A stretch of DNA of 64,000 nt, from the NCBI RefSeq assembly GCF_024171945.1, contig NZ_JAMTCR010000002.1, forward strand, positions 806,001-870,000, read 5' to 3'. Below the pieces are notes generated by a model, which searched no databases, had not been told where the DNA came from, and worked only from the letters and a program-made list of their open reading frames with translations. The position numbers were made by a program, and so were the translations under genes. This document shows, in pieces, positions 8,734-17,671 of this stretch (the first letter of the stretch is position 1; each line of letters begins with the position of its first letter). The stretch is from Actinokineospora globicatena. GTDB taxonomy: Bacteria; Actinomycetota; Actinomycetes; Mycobacteriales; Pseudonocardiaceae.

Positions 8734-9504
8734 TCAACGCGGGGCGACGGAGGCGACGAGCTCGCGCAGCCGCTGGGTCAGCCTGGGCGCGTCGGCCGGG
8801 GCGAGGGTCAGCCAGTCGACCCCGTCGCGCCTGGTCGGCAGCGCGAGGTAGCGGCCCGCGGTCGTGTCGAACCAGTTGACGACATCGGTGCGCGTGCGCC
8901 TGCCCACCCGGTCCAGGCTGTTGGCCGCGACCTGGCCGCCGCCGTGCCGCGAGTTCTCCACCAGGGTCGCGATGGTGCGCATGTCGCGCCCGGTCAGGCC
9001 GCCCTGGTTGAGCACCGTCTCCAGCCCGCCGAACCCGGTCTCGACGTAGGCGTCGATGGCGTCGTGGAACACGGACTTGCGCAGCGTCACCGCGGTACCC
9101 GGGCCCGGCTCGGCGTCGGGCAGCAGCGCCATGATCTCGGCGACCACCCCGCCACCGCGCAGCTGCCCGATGCGGATGCGCTCCCCCGTCTGCACAGCCA
9201 GGGCGGTGCGGCTGCCGCGACCGGCGCCGAGCACCCGCACGTGCCGACCGACGGAGAGCAGCCCGTCGACGCTGTAGTCGTGCTGGGCGAGCAGGGTCAG
9301 CGAGTCCTCGAGCTCCCGGTCGACGTCGGCGCCGTCGTGCAGGCCGCGCGCGACGAGGCCCTCGACGACCTCCTTGCGCAGCTGGTCGCGCTCGTCGGTG
9401 GTCTCGCCGAAGGACGGCACGTCGAGCGGGTACGGGCGGTCCGAGCGGCCGAGCGACTCCCAGAGCAGGTCGAACTCGACCAGCGTCAGCGATGCGATCT
9501 TCAC
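8734..9504 (-). CDS. EspG-family ESX secretion-associated protein
   Basis: Encodes 256 residues. EspG proteins of mycobacteria are cytosolic chaperones that bind PE-PPE substrates of type VII secretion systems. The N-terminus [15 protein letters not shown]... LGRSDRPYPLDVPSFG matches the usual opening of the family, and later parts (ALAVQTGERIRI, DVVNWFDTTAGRYLA) fit the C-terminal half. The start is the GTG at 9504, overlapping the upstream stop by 4 bp (GTGA), so translation is coupled to the hydrolase-like gene. No PE, PPE, Esx or EccC gene lies in the window, so the partner is unknown. Confidence 0.78.
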   Translation of the reverse strand: MKIASLTLVEFDLLWESLGRSDRPYPLDVPSFGETTDERDQLRKEVVEGLVARGLHDGADVDRELEDSLTLLAQHDYSVDGLLSVGRHVRVLGAGRGSRTALAVQTGERIRIGQLRGGGVVAEIMALLPDAEPGPGTAVTLRKSVFHDAIDAYVETGFGGLETVLNQGGLTGRDMRTIATLVENSRHGGGQVAANSLDRVGRRTRTDVVNWFDTTAGRYLALPTRRDGVDWLTLAPADAPRLTQRLRELVASVAPR

Positions 9505-10172
9505 CGCAGGTGCGCGTCGAACCAGTTGAGGGCGCGCTGCCACGCCTCGGGGGCACCGGGCTCCGGCTGGTAGCGGACCACGTCGGTGGCGATCTTGGCG
9601 GTGCTGGCCGCCTCGCGCAGCTTCTCCACCTGCTGCAGCATCGCCTGGTCGCTGTCGTCGCGGTAGAGGCCCAGCCACGGCACGCGCAGCTCGCCCGCCA
9701 CCTCGATCAGCGCGGGCAGGCCCTCGGACAGCGGCTCCAGGATCCCGCCGCCGGAGACGGTGACGGCGGCACCGATGTTGCGGCTGGCGGCGACCACCAG
9801 CGCGACCGAGCCGCCCAGCTCGAAGCCGATGACGCCGATCCGGTCCGCGGCCAGGCCGTGCTCGGCCAGCCAGGCGAACCCGATGTCGGTCGCGGCCAGC
9901 ACCGAGTCGCCGGACAGGCCGCTGACCTTGTCCCTGGCCTCGTCGTGGCCGATCTCGGCCGAGCCCGCCTCGCCCGGGTACAGGTGCGGGACCACGACCA
10001 GCCAGCCCTCGCCCGCGAGCCGCGCCACCATGGCGGTCGTGGTGTCGGTGATCCCCCTGGCCTCGTGCAGCACGACGAGACCGCCTCTGGTCACCCCGTC
10101 GGGTTCGGCGTAGGTGAGGCGCAGCGCACGGCCGTCAGCGAGCCGGAAGTCCTCAGTGCGGGTCTGGGCCAT
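9501..10172 (-). CDS. Dienelactone hydrolase-family protein lacking the catalytic triad
   Basis: Encodes 223 residues with the alpha/beta-hydrolase layout of dienelactone hydrolases ([34 protein letters not shown]). The nucleophile elbow reads GFELGGS: Glu118 replaces the usual Cys or Ser. The late GA-x-HGF histidine motif is also absent ([17 protein letters not shown]). It is therefore probably not a normal hydrolase; a binding or scaffold role is inference. The start is the ATG at 10172; an upstream in-frame start would add residues that look like non-coding promoter. It is the first gene of a two-gene operon with the EspG-like gene. Confidence 0.8.
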   Translation of the reverse strand: MAQTRTEDFRLADGRALRLTYAEPDGVTRGGLVVLHEARGITDTTTAMVARLAGEGWLVVVPHLYPGEAGSAEIGHDEARDKVSGLSGDSVLAATDIGFAWLAEHGLAADRIGVIGFELGGSVALVVAASRNIGAAVTVSGGGILEPLSEGLPALIEVAGELRVPWLGLYRDDSDQAMLQQVEKLREAASTAKIATDVVRYQPEPGAPEAWQRALNWFDAHLR

Positions 10173-10353
10173 GACATACCCAACCATGCCGGGGTTAATA
10201 ACAGTCAACGTGATCACACGCTCACCCGTCCGCAGGAAACGGCCATTTTCACCCGGTCAGCAGTGCACGGAGAACGAACACCCGTGTCCGCTCGGTAGCA
10301 TGCGGGACAGCGGCCGGCTGCGGGCCGCCACTGTGGACCGACGAGGAGCCCCG

Positions 10354-11421
10354 ATGACCGTGCGTACCCGCGCTGACCTGGACTCGCTGCCCGGCTACAT
10401 CCCGGGCAAGAGCGTCGCCGGGGCGGTGAAGCTGGCCAGCAACGAGGTCTCGCTCGGCCCGCTGCCCAGCGTGGTGACCGCCATCGCGGCGGCGGCTGCG
10501 GGGATCAACCGCTACCCGGACAGCGGCGCGACCGAGCTGGTCGCCGCGCTGGCGGCGAAGCTGGGCGTCGAACCGTCCCAGGTGGCCGTCGGGTGCGGGT
10601 CGGTGACGCTGTGCCAGCAGCTCATCCAGGCCACCTGCACCGAGGCCGACGAGGTGCTGTTCCCGTGGCGCTCGTTCGAGGCGTACCCGATCCTCACCCA
10701 CGTGGTCGGCGCCAGCCAGGTCCGCGTGCCGCTGACCGCGGAGCACGCCCTCGACATCGACGCCATGATCGCCGCGGTCACCCCGGCCACCCGGTTGGTC
10801 TACGTCTGCACCCCGAACAACCCGACCGGCACCGCGCTGACCCGCGCCGAGCTGGAGCGGTTCATCGACGCCGTGCCCAGCGACGTGCTCGTGGTGATCG
10901 ACGAGGCCTACCGCGAGTTCGTCGACGACCCGGAGGTCCCGGACGGCGTGGTGATCGCCAAGGAGCAGTGGGCGCGCGGCCGCGACAACGTGGCGGTGCT
11001 GCGGACCTTCTCCAAGGCGTACGGGCTGGCAGGCCTGCGGGTCGGCTACCTGGTCGCGCCGGAGTCGGTCACCGAGGCCGTGCGCAAGGTGTTCGTGCCC
11101 TTCGGCGTGAACGCGATCGCGCAGGTGGCGGCGCTGGCCTCGCTGGCGGCGGAGGACGAGCTGCTGGCGCGCTGCCGCGACATCGTGGCCGAGCGCGGCC
11201 GGGTGCGCGCGGAGCTGCTGGCGCTGGGCTACGAGGTGCCGGAGACGCAGGCGAACTTCGTGTGGCTGCCGCTGGGCGAGCGGACCGCCGAGTTCAACGA
11301 GCACTGCCTCAACCACAAGGTCGTGGTGCGCGCGTTCGCCGGTGACGGTGCGCGGGTGACCATCGGGACACCCGAGGAGAACGACCTGTTCCTCAGCGCC
11401 GCCAAGGCGTTCAGCGGCTGA
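10354..11421 (+). CDS. Histidinol-phosphate / aromatic amino acid aminotransferase (HisC2/Pat-like)
   Basis: Encodes 355 residues. It is a PLP-dependent class I/II aminotransferase acting on histidinol phosphate or aromatic 2-oxo acids. [14 protein letters not shown], the PNNPTGT loop, DEAYREF and the PLP lysine Lys221 in [16 protein letters not shown] are visible. ACGAGGAG is the ribosome-binding site. In M. tuberculosis the paralogue hisC2 (Rv3772) lies near the arabinogalactan locus, and the placement here is compatible. A biosynthetic role in His or Phe synthesis cannot be decided from sequence alone. Its stop codon abuts the convergent permease stop (TGATCA). Confidence 0.87.
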   Translation: MTVRTRADLDSLPGYIPGKSVAGAVKLASNEVSLGPLPSVVTAIAAAAAGINRYPDSGATELVAALAAKLGVEPSQVAVGCGSVTLCQQLIQATCTEADEVLFPWRSFEAYPILTHVVGASQVRVPLTAEHALDIDAMIAAVTPATRLVYVCTPNNPTGTALTRAELERFIDAVPSDVLVVIDEAYREFVDDPEVPDGVVIAKEQWARGRDNVAVLRTFSKAYGLAGLRVGYLVAPESVTEAVRKVFVPFGVNAIAQVAALASLAAEDELLARCRDIVAERGRVRAELLALGYEVPETQANFVWLPLGERTAEFNEHCLNHKVVVRAFAGDGARVTIGTPEENDLFLSAAKAFSG

Positions 11422-12183
11422 TCACTTCAGCAGCAGCTGCAGGATCGCCGCGGTCCCGACCACGACGATGACGCCGCGCAGGACGGTGGGCGAGAGCTTC
11501 TTGCCCACCTTCGCGCCGAGCACCCCGCCGATGGTCGAGCTGACGGCGATCAGCGCGACCGCGAGCCACGCGACATCGGCGACGAACACGAAGACGATGC
11601 CCGAGGCCAGGTTCACCACGGCGGCCAGCACGTTCTTGATCGCGTTGACCCGCTGCAGCGACTCGCTGAGCAGGATCCCCATGACCCCCATCAGCAGGAT
11701 CCCCTGCGCGGCACCGAAGTAGCCGCCGTAGACGCCGACGACGAAGGTGCCCGCCAGCAGCGCGATGCCGCCGTGCGGGTGCCGGTCGCCCTGGCGGTCG
11801 GCCAGTTTCCGCGCCAGCCACGGCTGGAGCACGACCAGCACCAGCGCGACGGCGATCAGCGCGGGGACGATCGCCTCGAACGCGCCGGGCGGCAGGACGA
11901 GCAGCAGCACGGCACCGCAGGCGCCGCCGACGGTGGCGACGGCGCCGAGCCGCAGCAGGATGGGGCGCTGGCCGACGAGGTGGTCCCGGTAGCCGATCGC
12001 GCCGGACACCGAGCCGAACACCAGGCCCATGCCGTTGGAGACGTTGGCGACCACCGGCGGGTAGCCGACGGCGAGCAGCACGGGGAACGTGATCAGGGTG
12101 CCGGAGCCGACCACGGAGTTGATGCCCCCGGCGAGCATCCCGGCAACGAAGACCAGGACGCCCTCCCAGAAGGTCAGCGTCAC
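11422..12183 (-). CDS. TauE/SafE-family membrane permease
   Basis: Encodes 253 residues with about eight hydrophobic segments. The GGINSVVGSGTLITFPVLLAVG N-terminal motif is characteristic of the sulfite exporter TauE/SafE family, which moves small anions such as sulfite, sulfonates or organic acids. The second half repeats the pattern (GTFVVGVYGGYFGAAQGILLMGVMG). The substrate is unknown. The gene ends back to back with the aminotransferase stop and lies just after a GntR regulator gene on the same strand (46 bp gap), so the two may be co-transcribed. Confidence 0.88.
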   Translation of the reverse strand: MTLTFWEGVLVFVAGMLAGGINSVVGSGTLITFPVLLAVGYPPVVANVSNGMGLVFGSVSGAIGYRDHLVGQRPILLRLGAVATVGGACGAVLLLVLPPGAFEAIVPALIAVALVLVVLQPWLARKLADRQGDRHPHGGIALLAGTFVVGVYGGYFGAAQGILLMGVMGILLSESLQRVNAIKNVLAAVVNLASGIVFVFVADVAWLAVALIAVSSTIGGVLGAKVGKKLSPTVLRGVIVVVGTAAILQLLLK

Positions 12184-12229
12184 TGGACAGGTCCGATCAT
12201 CCGCACCCGGTCGACCCTAGTGGCCGGAC

Positions 12230-12925
12230 CTAGCGGTCGCTGCTGAACGCGGCGAGCATCTCGGTCTTGGCGTCGTCGAGGTACTCGTGCAGCAGGCCGA
12301 CCGCGCCCTCCACGTCCCCGCCCGACACCGCGTCGACGATGCCCGCGTTGCGGGTCAGGTACTTCTCGTGGAACGCGCGCGGGTCGCCCATCTCGTGGAA
12401 GCCCAGGCGCAGCTCGGCGGTCAGCTGGCCCATCAGCTCGTCGAGCCGCGCGCTGCCGACCGAGGCGACGATCGCCTTGTGGAAGCGCATGTTCGCGGTG
12501 CCGACGCCGAGCCAGTCGTGGGCTTTCGCGCACGCCTTGCCCTTGGCGACGGCCTGGCTCATGGCGGTCCAGTCGGCCTCGCGGGAGCGGCGCAGCGCGG
12601 TCAGCTCGATCAGCACCCGGACGGTGAACAGGTCGCGCACGTCGTCGGCGGTGAGGGCGCGGACGAACACGCCCCGGTTGACCTTGTGCTCGACCAGCTT
12701 CTCGTGCGCCAGCAGCCGGAACGCCTCGCGCAGCGTGTTGCGGGACACCTCGAGCGGGCCGAGCAGCGACTCCTCGACCACCCGGTCACCCGGCCGCAGC
12801 CCGCCTTCCATGATCAGCTCGCGCAGCGCGTCGGCGGCGACCTCGGCCGCCGTCCCGTGCACCCGCCGCCGCAAACCCACCAGGTCCCGCAGCCTGCCCA
12901 CCGCGTCCTCGACACTCACCCGCAC
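12230..12925 (-). CDS. GntR-family transcriptional regulator (FCD/FadR subfamily)
   Basis: Encodes 231 residues. An N-terminal winged helix (about 25-95; LREAFRLLAHEKLVEHKVNRGVFV) is followed by an all-helical FCD ligand-binding domain (about 100-225) with metal-ligand-like residues in RFHKAI and HEKY. Such regulators sense organic acids. The GTG start has GGGAGG seven bases upstream. It is divergent from an MFS transporter, and two near-identical palindromes lie between them, so it probably controls both genes. The ligand is probably related to the transported molecule. Confidence 0.9.
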   Translation of the reverse strand: MRVSVEDAVGRLRDLVGLRRRVHGTAAEVAADALRELIMEGGLRPGDRVVEESLLGPLEVSRNTLREAFRLLAHEKLVEHKVNRGVFVRALTADDVRDLFTVRVLIELTALRRSREADWTAMSQAVAKGKACAKAHDWLGVGTANMRFHKAIVASVGSARLDELMGQLTAELRLGFHEMGDPRAFHEKYLTRNAGIVDAVSGGDVEGAVGLLHEYLDDAKTEMLAAFSSDR

Positions 12926-12956
12926 CCTCCCACTCTCGCGATCCCCCGGTTAGCAG

Positions 12957-13025
12957 ATCGTTCAACAATCCTACGGTTCACTCGAAGGATCGTCCAATTG
13001 AAGTATTGTCATATTGTTGAACAAT
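12957..13025. promoter_or_regulatory. Twin GntR operators in the divergent promoter region
   Basis: Two 13-bp palindromes of the form ATyGTTsAACAAT lie at 12957-12969 (ATCGTTCAACAAT) and 13013-13025 (ATTGTTGAACAAT). Their centres are 56 bp apart, about five helical turns. A weaker related site is at about 12989-13001. They sit between the regulator and the transporter gene. An AT-rich palindrome with a central C/G fits FadR-type GntR sites. Confidence 0.75.
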
Positions 13026-13074
13026 CGCCACACTGGGGTCGACACAGCAGGTGAGCGACCGAGTGGGGTGAGTG

Positions 13075-14319
13075 ATGGCACAGACGACGGAGCACGAGGC
13101 CACCAGGCGGGGGCACTGGTGGCGGGACCTGCCCGGACGCGGGCGCAAGGCGGTGGTCGGGGCATTCCTCGGCTACGGGCTCGACTCCTACGACTTCTGG
13201 GTCCTGCCGCTCGGCCTCACCGCCATCGCGGCCACGTTCGGGCTCAACACCGGGCAGACCGGGCTGCTCTCGACCACGACCCTGGTGTTCTCCGCGGTCG
13301 GCGGGGTCGCCGCCGGGGTCTTGGCCGACCGGCTCGGCCGGGTCAGGACCCTGATGATCACGGTCATCACCTACGCCGTGTTCACCGCGCTGTGCGGGCT
13401 CGCCCCCAACTACGAGACGCTGCTGGCGATGCGCGCCCTCCAGGGCCTCGGCTTCGGCGGCGAGTGGGCGACGGGCGCGATCCTGGTCGCCGAGTACGTC
13501 GGCGCCGCACACCGGGGCCGGGCGGCGGCGCTGGTGCAGAGCTCGTGGGCGGTCGGCTGGGGTCTCGCCGCGCTGGTGTCGACAGTGGTGTTCAGCGTGG
13601 CCGACCCGGAGACCGGCTGGCGGGTGCTGTTCTTCACCGGCGCCCTGCCCGCGCTGCTGGTGATCTACCTGCGGCGCGGCATCGAGGACGCGCCGGTGTT
13701 CTCCAGGGAGAAGGCGAAGGGCTCGCTCAAGGCGATCTTCCGCAGGGACCTGGTGCGCCGCACCGTGTTCGCGTCGTTGCTGGCGACGGGCTGCCAGGGC
13801 GGCTACTACACGCTGGCGACCTGGCTACCGGCGTTCCTGAGCAAGGAGCGCGGTCTCACCGTGATCGGCACCGGCGGCTACCTGACGTTCTTGATCAGCG
13901 GCGCCTTCCTCGGTTACCTCACCGGCGGCCAGTTCGCCGACCGGTTGGGCCGCAAGGCGACCTTCCGGCTGTTCGCCGTGCTGGCCGCGGCGCTGCTGCT
14001 CGCCTACACGCAACTGCCCAGCTCGGTCGGCGGGTACGTGATGTACCTGGGCTTCCCGCTCGGCTTCTGCTCGTCGGCGATCTTCTCCGGCTTCGGCGCG
14101 TACCTGGCCGAGCTCTACCCCAGCCGGGCCAGGGGTGCCGGTCCCGGCTTCACCTACAACTTCGGCCGCGCCGTCGGCGCCTTCTTCCCGGCCGCCATCG
14201 GTTTCATCGCGCTGCGCTACGGCATCGGCGGGGCGATGGCGTTCGGCGCGGTCGCCTACGGCCTCGCATTCGTCTCCCTGTTCTGGCTACCGGAAACGAA
14301 AGACCACGAACTGTCCTGA
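13075..14319 (+). CDS. MFS transporter, organic/aromatic acid type
   Basis: Encodes 414 residues with twelve predicted helices. The GYGLDSYDFWVLPLGL first helix, the loop 2-3 motif GVLADRLGRVRTL and GLGFGGEWATGAILVAEYV in helix 4 are typical of the MFS group that imports aromatic or dicarboxylic acids and sugars. A second DRLGRK motif lies in the middle loop (ADRLGRKATFRL). GGGGTGAG precedes the ATG at 13075; a GTG codon directly before it is the alternative. The substrate is unknown but should match the ligand of the divergent GntR regulator. Confidence 0.88.
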   Translation: MAQTTEHEATRRGHWWRDLPGRGRKAVVGAFLGYGLDSYDFWVLPLGLTAIAATFGLNTGQTGLLSTTTLVFSAVGGVAAGVLADRLGRVRTLMITVITYAVFTALCGLAPNYETLLAMRALQGLGFGGEWATGAILVAEYVGAAHRGRAAALVQSSWAVGWGLAALVSTVVFSVADPETGWRVLFFTGALPALLVIYLRRGIEDAPVFSREKAKGSLKAIFRRDLVRRTVFASLLATGCQGGYYTLATWLPAFLSKERGLTVIGTGGYLTFLISGAFLGYLTGGQFADRLGRKATFRLFAVLAAALLLAYTQLPSSVGGYVMYLGFPLGFCSSAIFSGFGAYLAELYPSRARGAGPGFTYNFGRAVGAFFPAAIGFIALRYGIGGAMAFGAVAYGLAFVSLFWLPETKDHELS

Positions 14320-14392
14320 GAGGAGTGTCCGTGCACGGCGAGTGGAAGGCAGGTGCCGTCCCAGGGGCGGTGTTCCCACCAGGGGGTTAGCC

Positions 14393-14548
14393 ATGTCAGA
14401 CCTAGCGATGATCGCGTTCGGCGTGTTGTTCGCGTGCCTCGGCGCGCTGTGGTTGCTCGGCAGGGCGGAGCTGTTCGGCCAGTTGGCGGTGACCGGCTTC
14501 GTGCTCGGTTCACTCGCGACGGTGTCGTTGTTCGTGTTGCTGGGCTGA
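14393..14548 (+). CDS. Small two-helix membrane protein
   Basis: Encodes 51 residues, almost entirely two hydrophobic helices (about 3-21 and 30-50) with a short polar turn GRAEL between them. AGGGGG lies nine bases before the ATG. It follows the MFS gene by 73 bp and precedes a strong terminator, so it may be the last gene of that unit. The function is unknown. Confidence 0.6.
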   Translation: MSDLAMIAFGVLFACLGALWLLGRAELFGQLAVTGFVLGSLATVSLFVLLG

Positions 14549-14553
14549 GAAAG

Positions 14554-14592
14554 CAGTGGGGGGCGGTGCCAACCCGGCGCCGCCCCCCACTG
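14554..14592. terminator. Bidirectional hairpin terminator
   Basis: A perfect 13-bp stem (14554-14566 CAGTGGGGGGCGG with 14580-14592) around a 13-nt loop. It lies between the convergent small membrane protein gene and the LAxTG surface protein gene. Confidence 0.8.
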
Positions 14593-14603
14593 TTCTGCCT
14601 AGA

Positions 14604-17522
14604 TCACGCGAGGTGCTGCCTGCGGCGGGTGCTGAGCACAGCCCCCGCACCCAGGACCAGAGCCACGAACCCGAACCACCCGAGCCCGATGACGCCGGCA
14701 CCGGTGTCGGCGAGCCCGCCGCCGGTGGTGCCGCTGGTGCCGCGCGGGGTCACGCCGCCCTGGACCGCGGGCTGCTTGGTGCCGGGGGTGACCGCCCCGG
14801 AGTCCACCGGCTGCCTGGGGACCGCGACGACCTCGGCCGTGGCGGAGATGTCCACCGTGCCGGTGCTGGTCGAGTAGCCGTCGGCCACCACCATGACGCC
14901 GATGAGCACCCGGCCGAGCCGCGCCGGGATGGTGCCGGTCACGGTGACCGTCTTCGTCGCGCCCGGCGCCAGGGTCAGCCCCGGCTGACCGGGACCGATC
15001 GGCTCCCAGTGCGACTGGGCCTGGAAGTCGCCGTCGGCGCGCATGCCGCGCACACCGACACCGGTGAGCTCCTTGCTGCCCTTGTTGGTGAAGGTGAACG
15101 TGAACTGCGCGGTGTCACCGGGGTGGTAGGTCGCGCGGTCGAAGGTGACCGACGCGTCCAGCTGCTTGTTCAGCACCTGCACCGCGCGGATCGACGCGTC
15201 GTAACCCGCGCTCGTCACCACGACGTAGTCCTTGTTCCCCTGGCCCGACTCGCCGACGATCTCGACGTCGTCCCCGGGGGCACCGTAGATGACCGCGTAC
15301 CGGGTAGCGGGAACGCCTGCGAAGGAGAACCGGCCCTCGGAGTCGGTCATCCGGTCCATGAACCAGTTCCCGGCCGAGGCCGACGCGGTCACCATGACAT
15401 TCGGGAGGCCCTCGCCCGGGTCGACGACGCGGTCGCCGTCGAGGTCGAGGTAGACCACGCCGGTGTAGTCGCCGGTCGCGTAGGTGACGTTGGCGTTGGC
15501 GCGGAAGGCGTTGTTCGACCGGTCGTAGTCGGCGCCGTCCACGGCGACGGTCCCCTCGACGACGACCGGGGCAGACGCGGCCGGGTTGGCGAAGCCGGTC
15601 ACCACGAACTCACGGGTCTCACCCGGCGCGAGGGTGATGCCCTGCTCGACCGGCAGCCCGCCGCGGTCGACCACCCGCAGCGAGACGGCGGTGGCCTGCT
15701 CGAACGCCACCTTGACCCCGGTCGCAGGCGCGTCACCGTTGTTGCGGATGGTGATCGTGGCGCGGACCTCGTCGCTGGTCAGGTACTCGGCCTTGTCCAG
15801 CCGGACGTCGGCCTGGACGTCGGGGTACTGCCCCTCGTGCTCCCAGTCGAGCACGACCGGCAGGTACAGGCGGCCCCCGCTCGGCGCCGTGATCGGGAAC
15901 AAGAGCGGCGAGCCCAGCGGTGTGTCGAAGCGGATCGGGCCGTCCGCCAGGATCGCGTAGACACCGACCGGGACGCCGGAGAAGTTGACGTTGCCGTCCT
16001 CGTCGGAGGTGGTGGTGGCGACGATCCGCCCGGTCGCCCGGTCGCGCAGCCGCACGGTGACATCGGGCAGCAGCCAGTTCTCGCCGTCCTCCACCACGTA
16101 GATCAGGCCGGAACCGCCTCCCAGCACCCCGTCGACCTGCGCCTCGGCCAGCACGCTCACCATGATCGTGGGCTCCTGCTGGGTGGCGATGTCGCAGTCG
16201 GCGACGACGTAGCCGGTGTTCGCGGCGTCGGCGGGCACGATGTCTTCGATGGTGTAGGCGACCGTGCTGTTGCCTGCCAGCGTCACACCCCCGGTACCGG
16301 GGCGCAGGTCGCCCCAGGCGGCACTGGTGCCGAGTCCCTGCGGGTGGCACGCGAGGCTGAGACCGGTCAGCGCCCTCGGGTGCCGGTTGGTGAGGATCAG
16401 CGTCGCCTTCACCGCCGCACCAGCGGTGTAGCGCGGTTTGTCGAAGGTCAACCGGGCGGTCAGCGAGGTCGTGGTGTCCAGCCAGGCCCGCACGCGGACG
16501 TCGGCGTAGGCGTCGCCGGAGATGTAGAGCGCCTCCGTCGCCGACCCGGTCACACCCGCGATCCGCACCCGGGCGTCCGCCGGGGTGTAGCTGACGGTGT
16601 AGCGGCCCTTGGCCAGGTCCGGGAAGTCGAACCGGCCGTTCGCGCCGGTGTATCGCTCCACAGTGGACCCGTCGGCGCCCTTGACCCTGACCAGGACGCT
16701 CTGGGAGCCCTCATTGGGGTCGGGGACGCCGTCGGAGTCGGAGTCGAGGTAGACCAAGCCGCCGAAGTGGCCGGTGGGGGCGACGTCGACCTCGGCGGAG
16801 GCGGTCGCGGTGTTGTCCGCGGGGTTCGCGTCGCCGTCGGGGACGATCGCGGTGAAGGTCAGGTCGACCTTGCCGTTCTCCACGTCGTCGACGCGCGCGG
16901 TCAGGTTGATCGTCCTGGTCGCCCCGGCGCCGATCCCCTCGCCCCACGGGCGCAGGAACGGGCTGATCTCCCTGGAGGGGACCAACTTCCCGCTGTAGTC
17001 GAGCCGGACACCGTTGGCGGGCACCGCGCTCTTGTTGGTGAGCTTCAGCGTCACGCCGACGGTGTCGGACGGGGTGATGCGCGTCTTGTCGAAGGTGACC
17101 GAGACGCTGACGTCGGCCTTGATCGCCGCCGTCGTGGTCTGGGCAGCGGGCGCGGGCTTGTTCGGCACCGGCTCCTGCGCGCCCGGGACCGGGATGACCA
17201 CCGGCGGCGTCGGCTCCGGCGGCCGCACCGGCGGGTTCTCCGTCGACGGCACCGGCTCGACCGGGGTGGTCGGGACCGGATCGGTCGGCGGGGTGGTCGG
17301 CTGCTCGGTGGGGGTTTCCACCGGGGTGGTCGGCGGGACGTCCACCGGGGTGGTTGCCGCAGGTGGCGGCGGTTGTTCGGTCGGCTGCTCGGTCGCCGTC
17401 GGGGAGGGCTCGGTCGTGTCCTGCGCGTTGGCGGAGGGCACGGCGAGGGTCCCGGTCATGGCTAACGCGGCAGCGACCACGCCGAAGCGGGACACCGCTC
17501 GGCGCACGGAGGTGCGGCGCAC
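14604..17522 (-). CDS. Large secreted surface protein with SdrD B-like repeats and LAxTG sortase anchor
   Basis: Encodes 972 residues. A signal peptide (about 1-33, ending SANAQD) is followed by a Pro/Thr-rich stalk (35-130). Next come alternating domains of CARDB/DUF11 type (SVTFDKTRITPSDTVGVTLKLTNK and similar) and SdrD B/Cna B-like domains (GGLVYLDSDSDGVPDPNEG, TGVVYLDLDGDRVVDPGEG) with Ca-binding-like Asp loops. The C-terminus has LADTGAG, a hydrophobic helix and RRRQ, the class E sortase pattern. It is thus an exported, wall-anchored structural or adhesive protein. No sortase gene is in the window. The GTG start has GGGGAG upstream. A second, interrupted gene of the same type lies at 21.8-23.7 kb. 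Confidence 0.85.
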   Translation of the reverse strand: MRRTSVRRAVSRFGVVAAALAMTGTLAVPSANAQDTTEPSPTATEQPTEQPPPPAATTPVDVPPTTPVETPTEQPTTPPTDPVPTTPVEPVPSTENPPVRPPEPTPPVVIPVPGAQEPVPNKPAPAAQTTTAAIKADVSVSVTFDKTRITPSDTVGVTLKLTNKSAVPANGVRLDYSGKLVPSREISPFLRPWGEGIGAGATRTINLTARVDDVENGKVDLTFTAIVPDGDANPADNTATASAEVDVAPTGHFGGLVYLDSDSDGVPDPNEGSQSVLVRVKGADGSTVERYTGANGRFDFPDLAKGRYTVSYTPADARVRIAGVTGSATEALYISGDAYADVRVRAWLDTTTSLTARLTFDKPRYTAGAAVKATLILTNRHPRALTGLSLACHPQGLGTSAAWGDLRPGTGGVTLAGNSTVAYTIEDIVPADAANTGYVVADCDIATQQEPTIMVSVLAEAQVDGVLGGGSGLIYVVEDGENWLLPDVTVRLRDRATGRIVATTTSDEDGNVNFSGVPVGVYAILADGPIRFDTPLGSPLLFPITAPSGGRLYLPVVLDWEHEGQYPDVQADVRLDKAEYLTSDEVRATITIRNNGDAPATGVKVAFEQATAVSLRVVDRGGLPVEQGITLAPGETREFVVTGFANPAASAPVVVEGTVAVDGADYDRSNNAFRANANVTYATGDYTGVVYLDLDGDRVVDPGEGLPNVMVTASASAGNWFMDRMTDSEGRFSFAGVPATRYAVIYGAPGDDVEIVGESGQGNKDYVVVTSAGYDASIRAVQVLNKQLDASVTFDRATYHPGDTAQFTFTFTNKGSKELTGVGVRGMRADGDFQAQSHWEPIGPGQPGLTLAPGATKTVTVTGTIPARLGRVLIGVMVVADGYSTSTGTVDISATAEVVAVPRQPVDSGAVTPGTKQPAVQGGVTPRGTSGTTGGGLADTGAGVIGLGWFGFVALVLGAGAVLSTRRRQHLA

Positions 17523-17671
17523 TGTTTTTCGACTCTCCCCAGAATCTTCAGCCGCACAACGCCCCGATGGGTTCCCCCGAAACCCACGCCGCGCGGAACA
17601 ATTGCTATCCCGGGCATTCTAGGCATATGTCCGGTTGCGCCAGCAATCACCCCGCCGCGAGCTGCCGCCGA

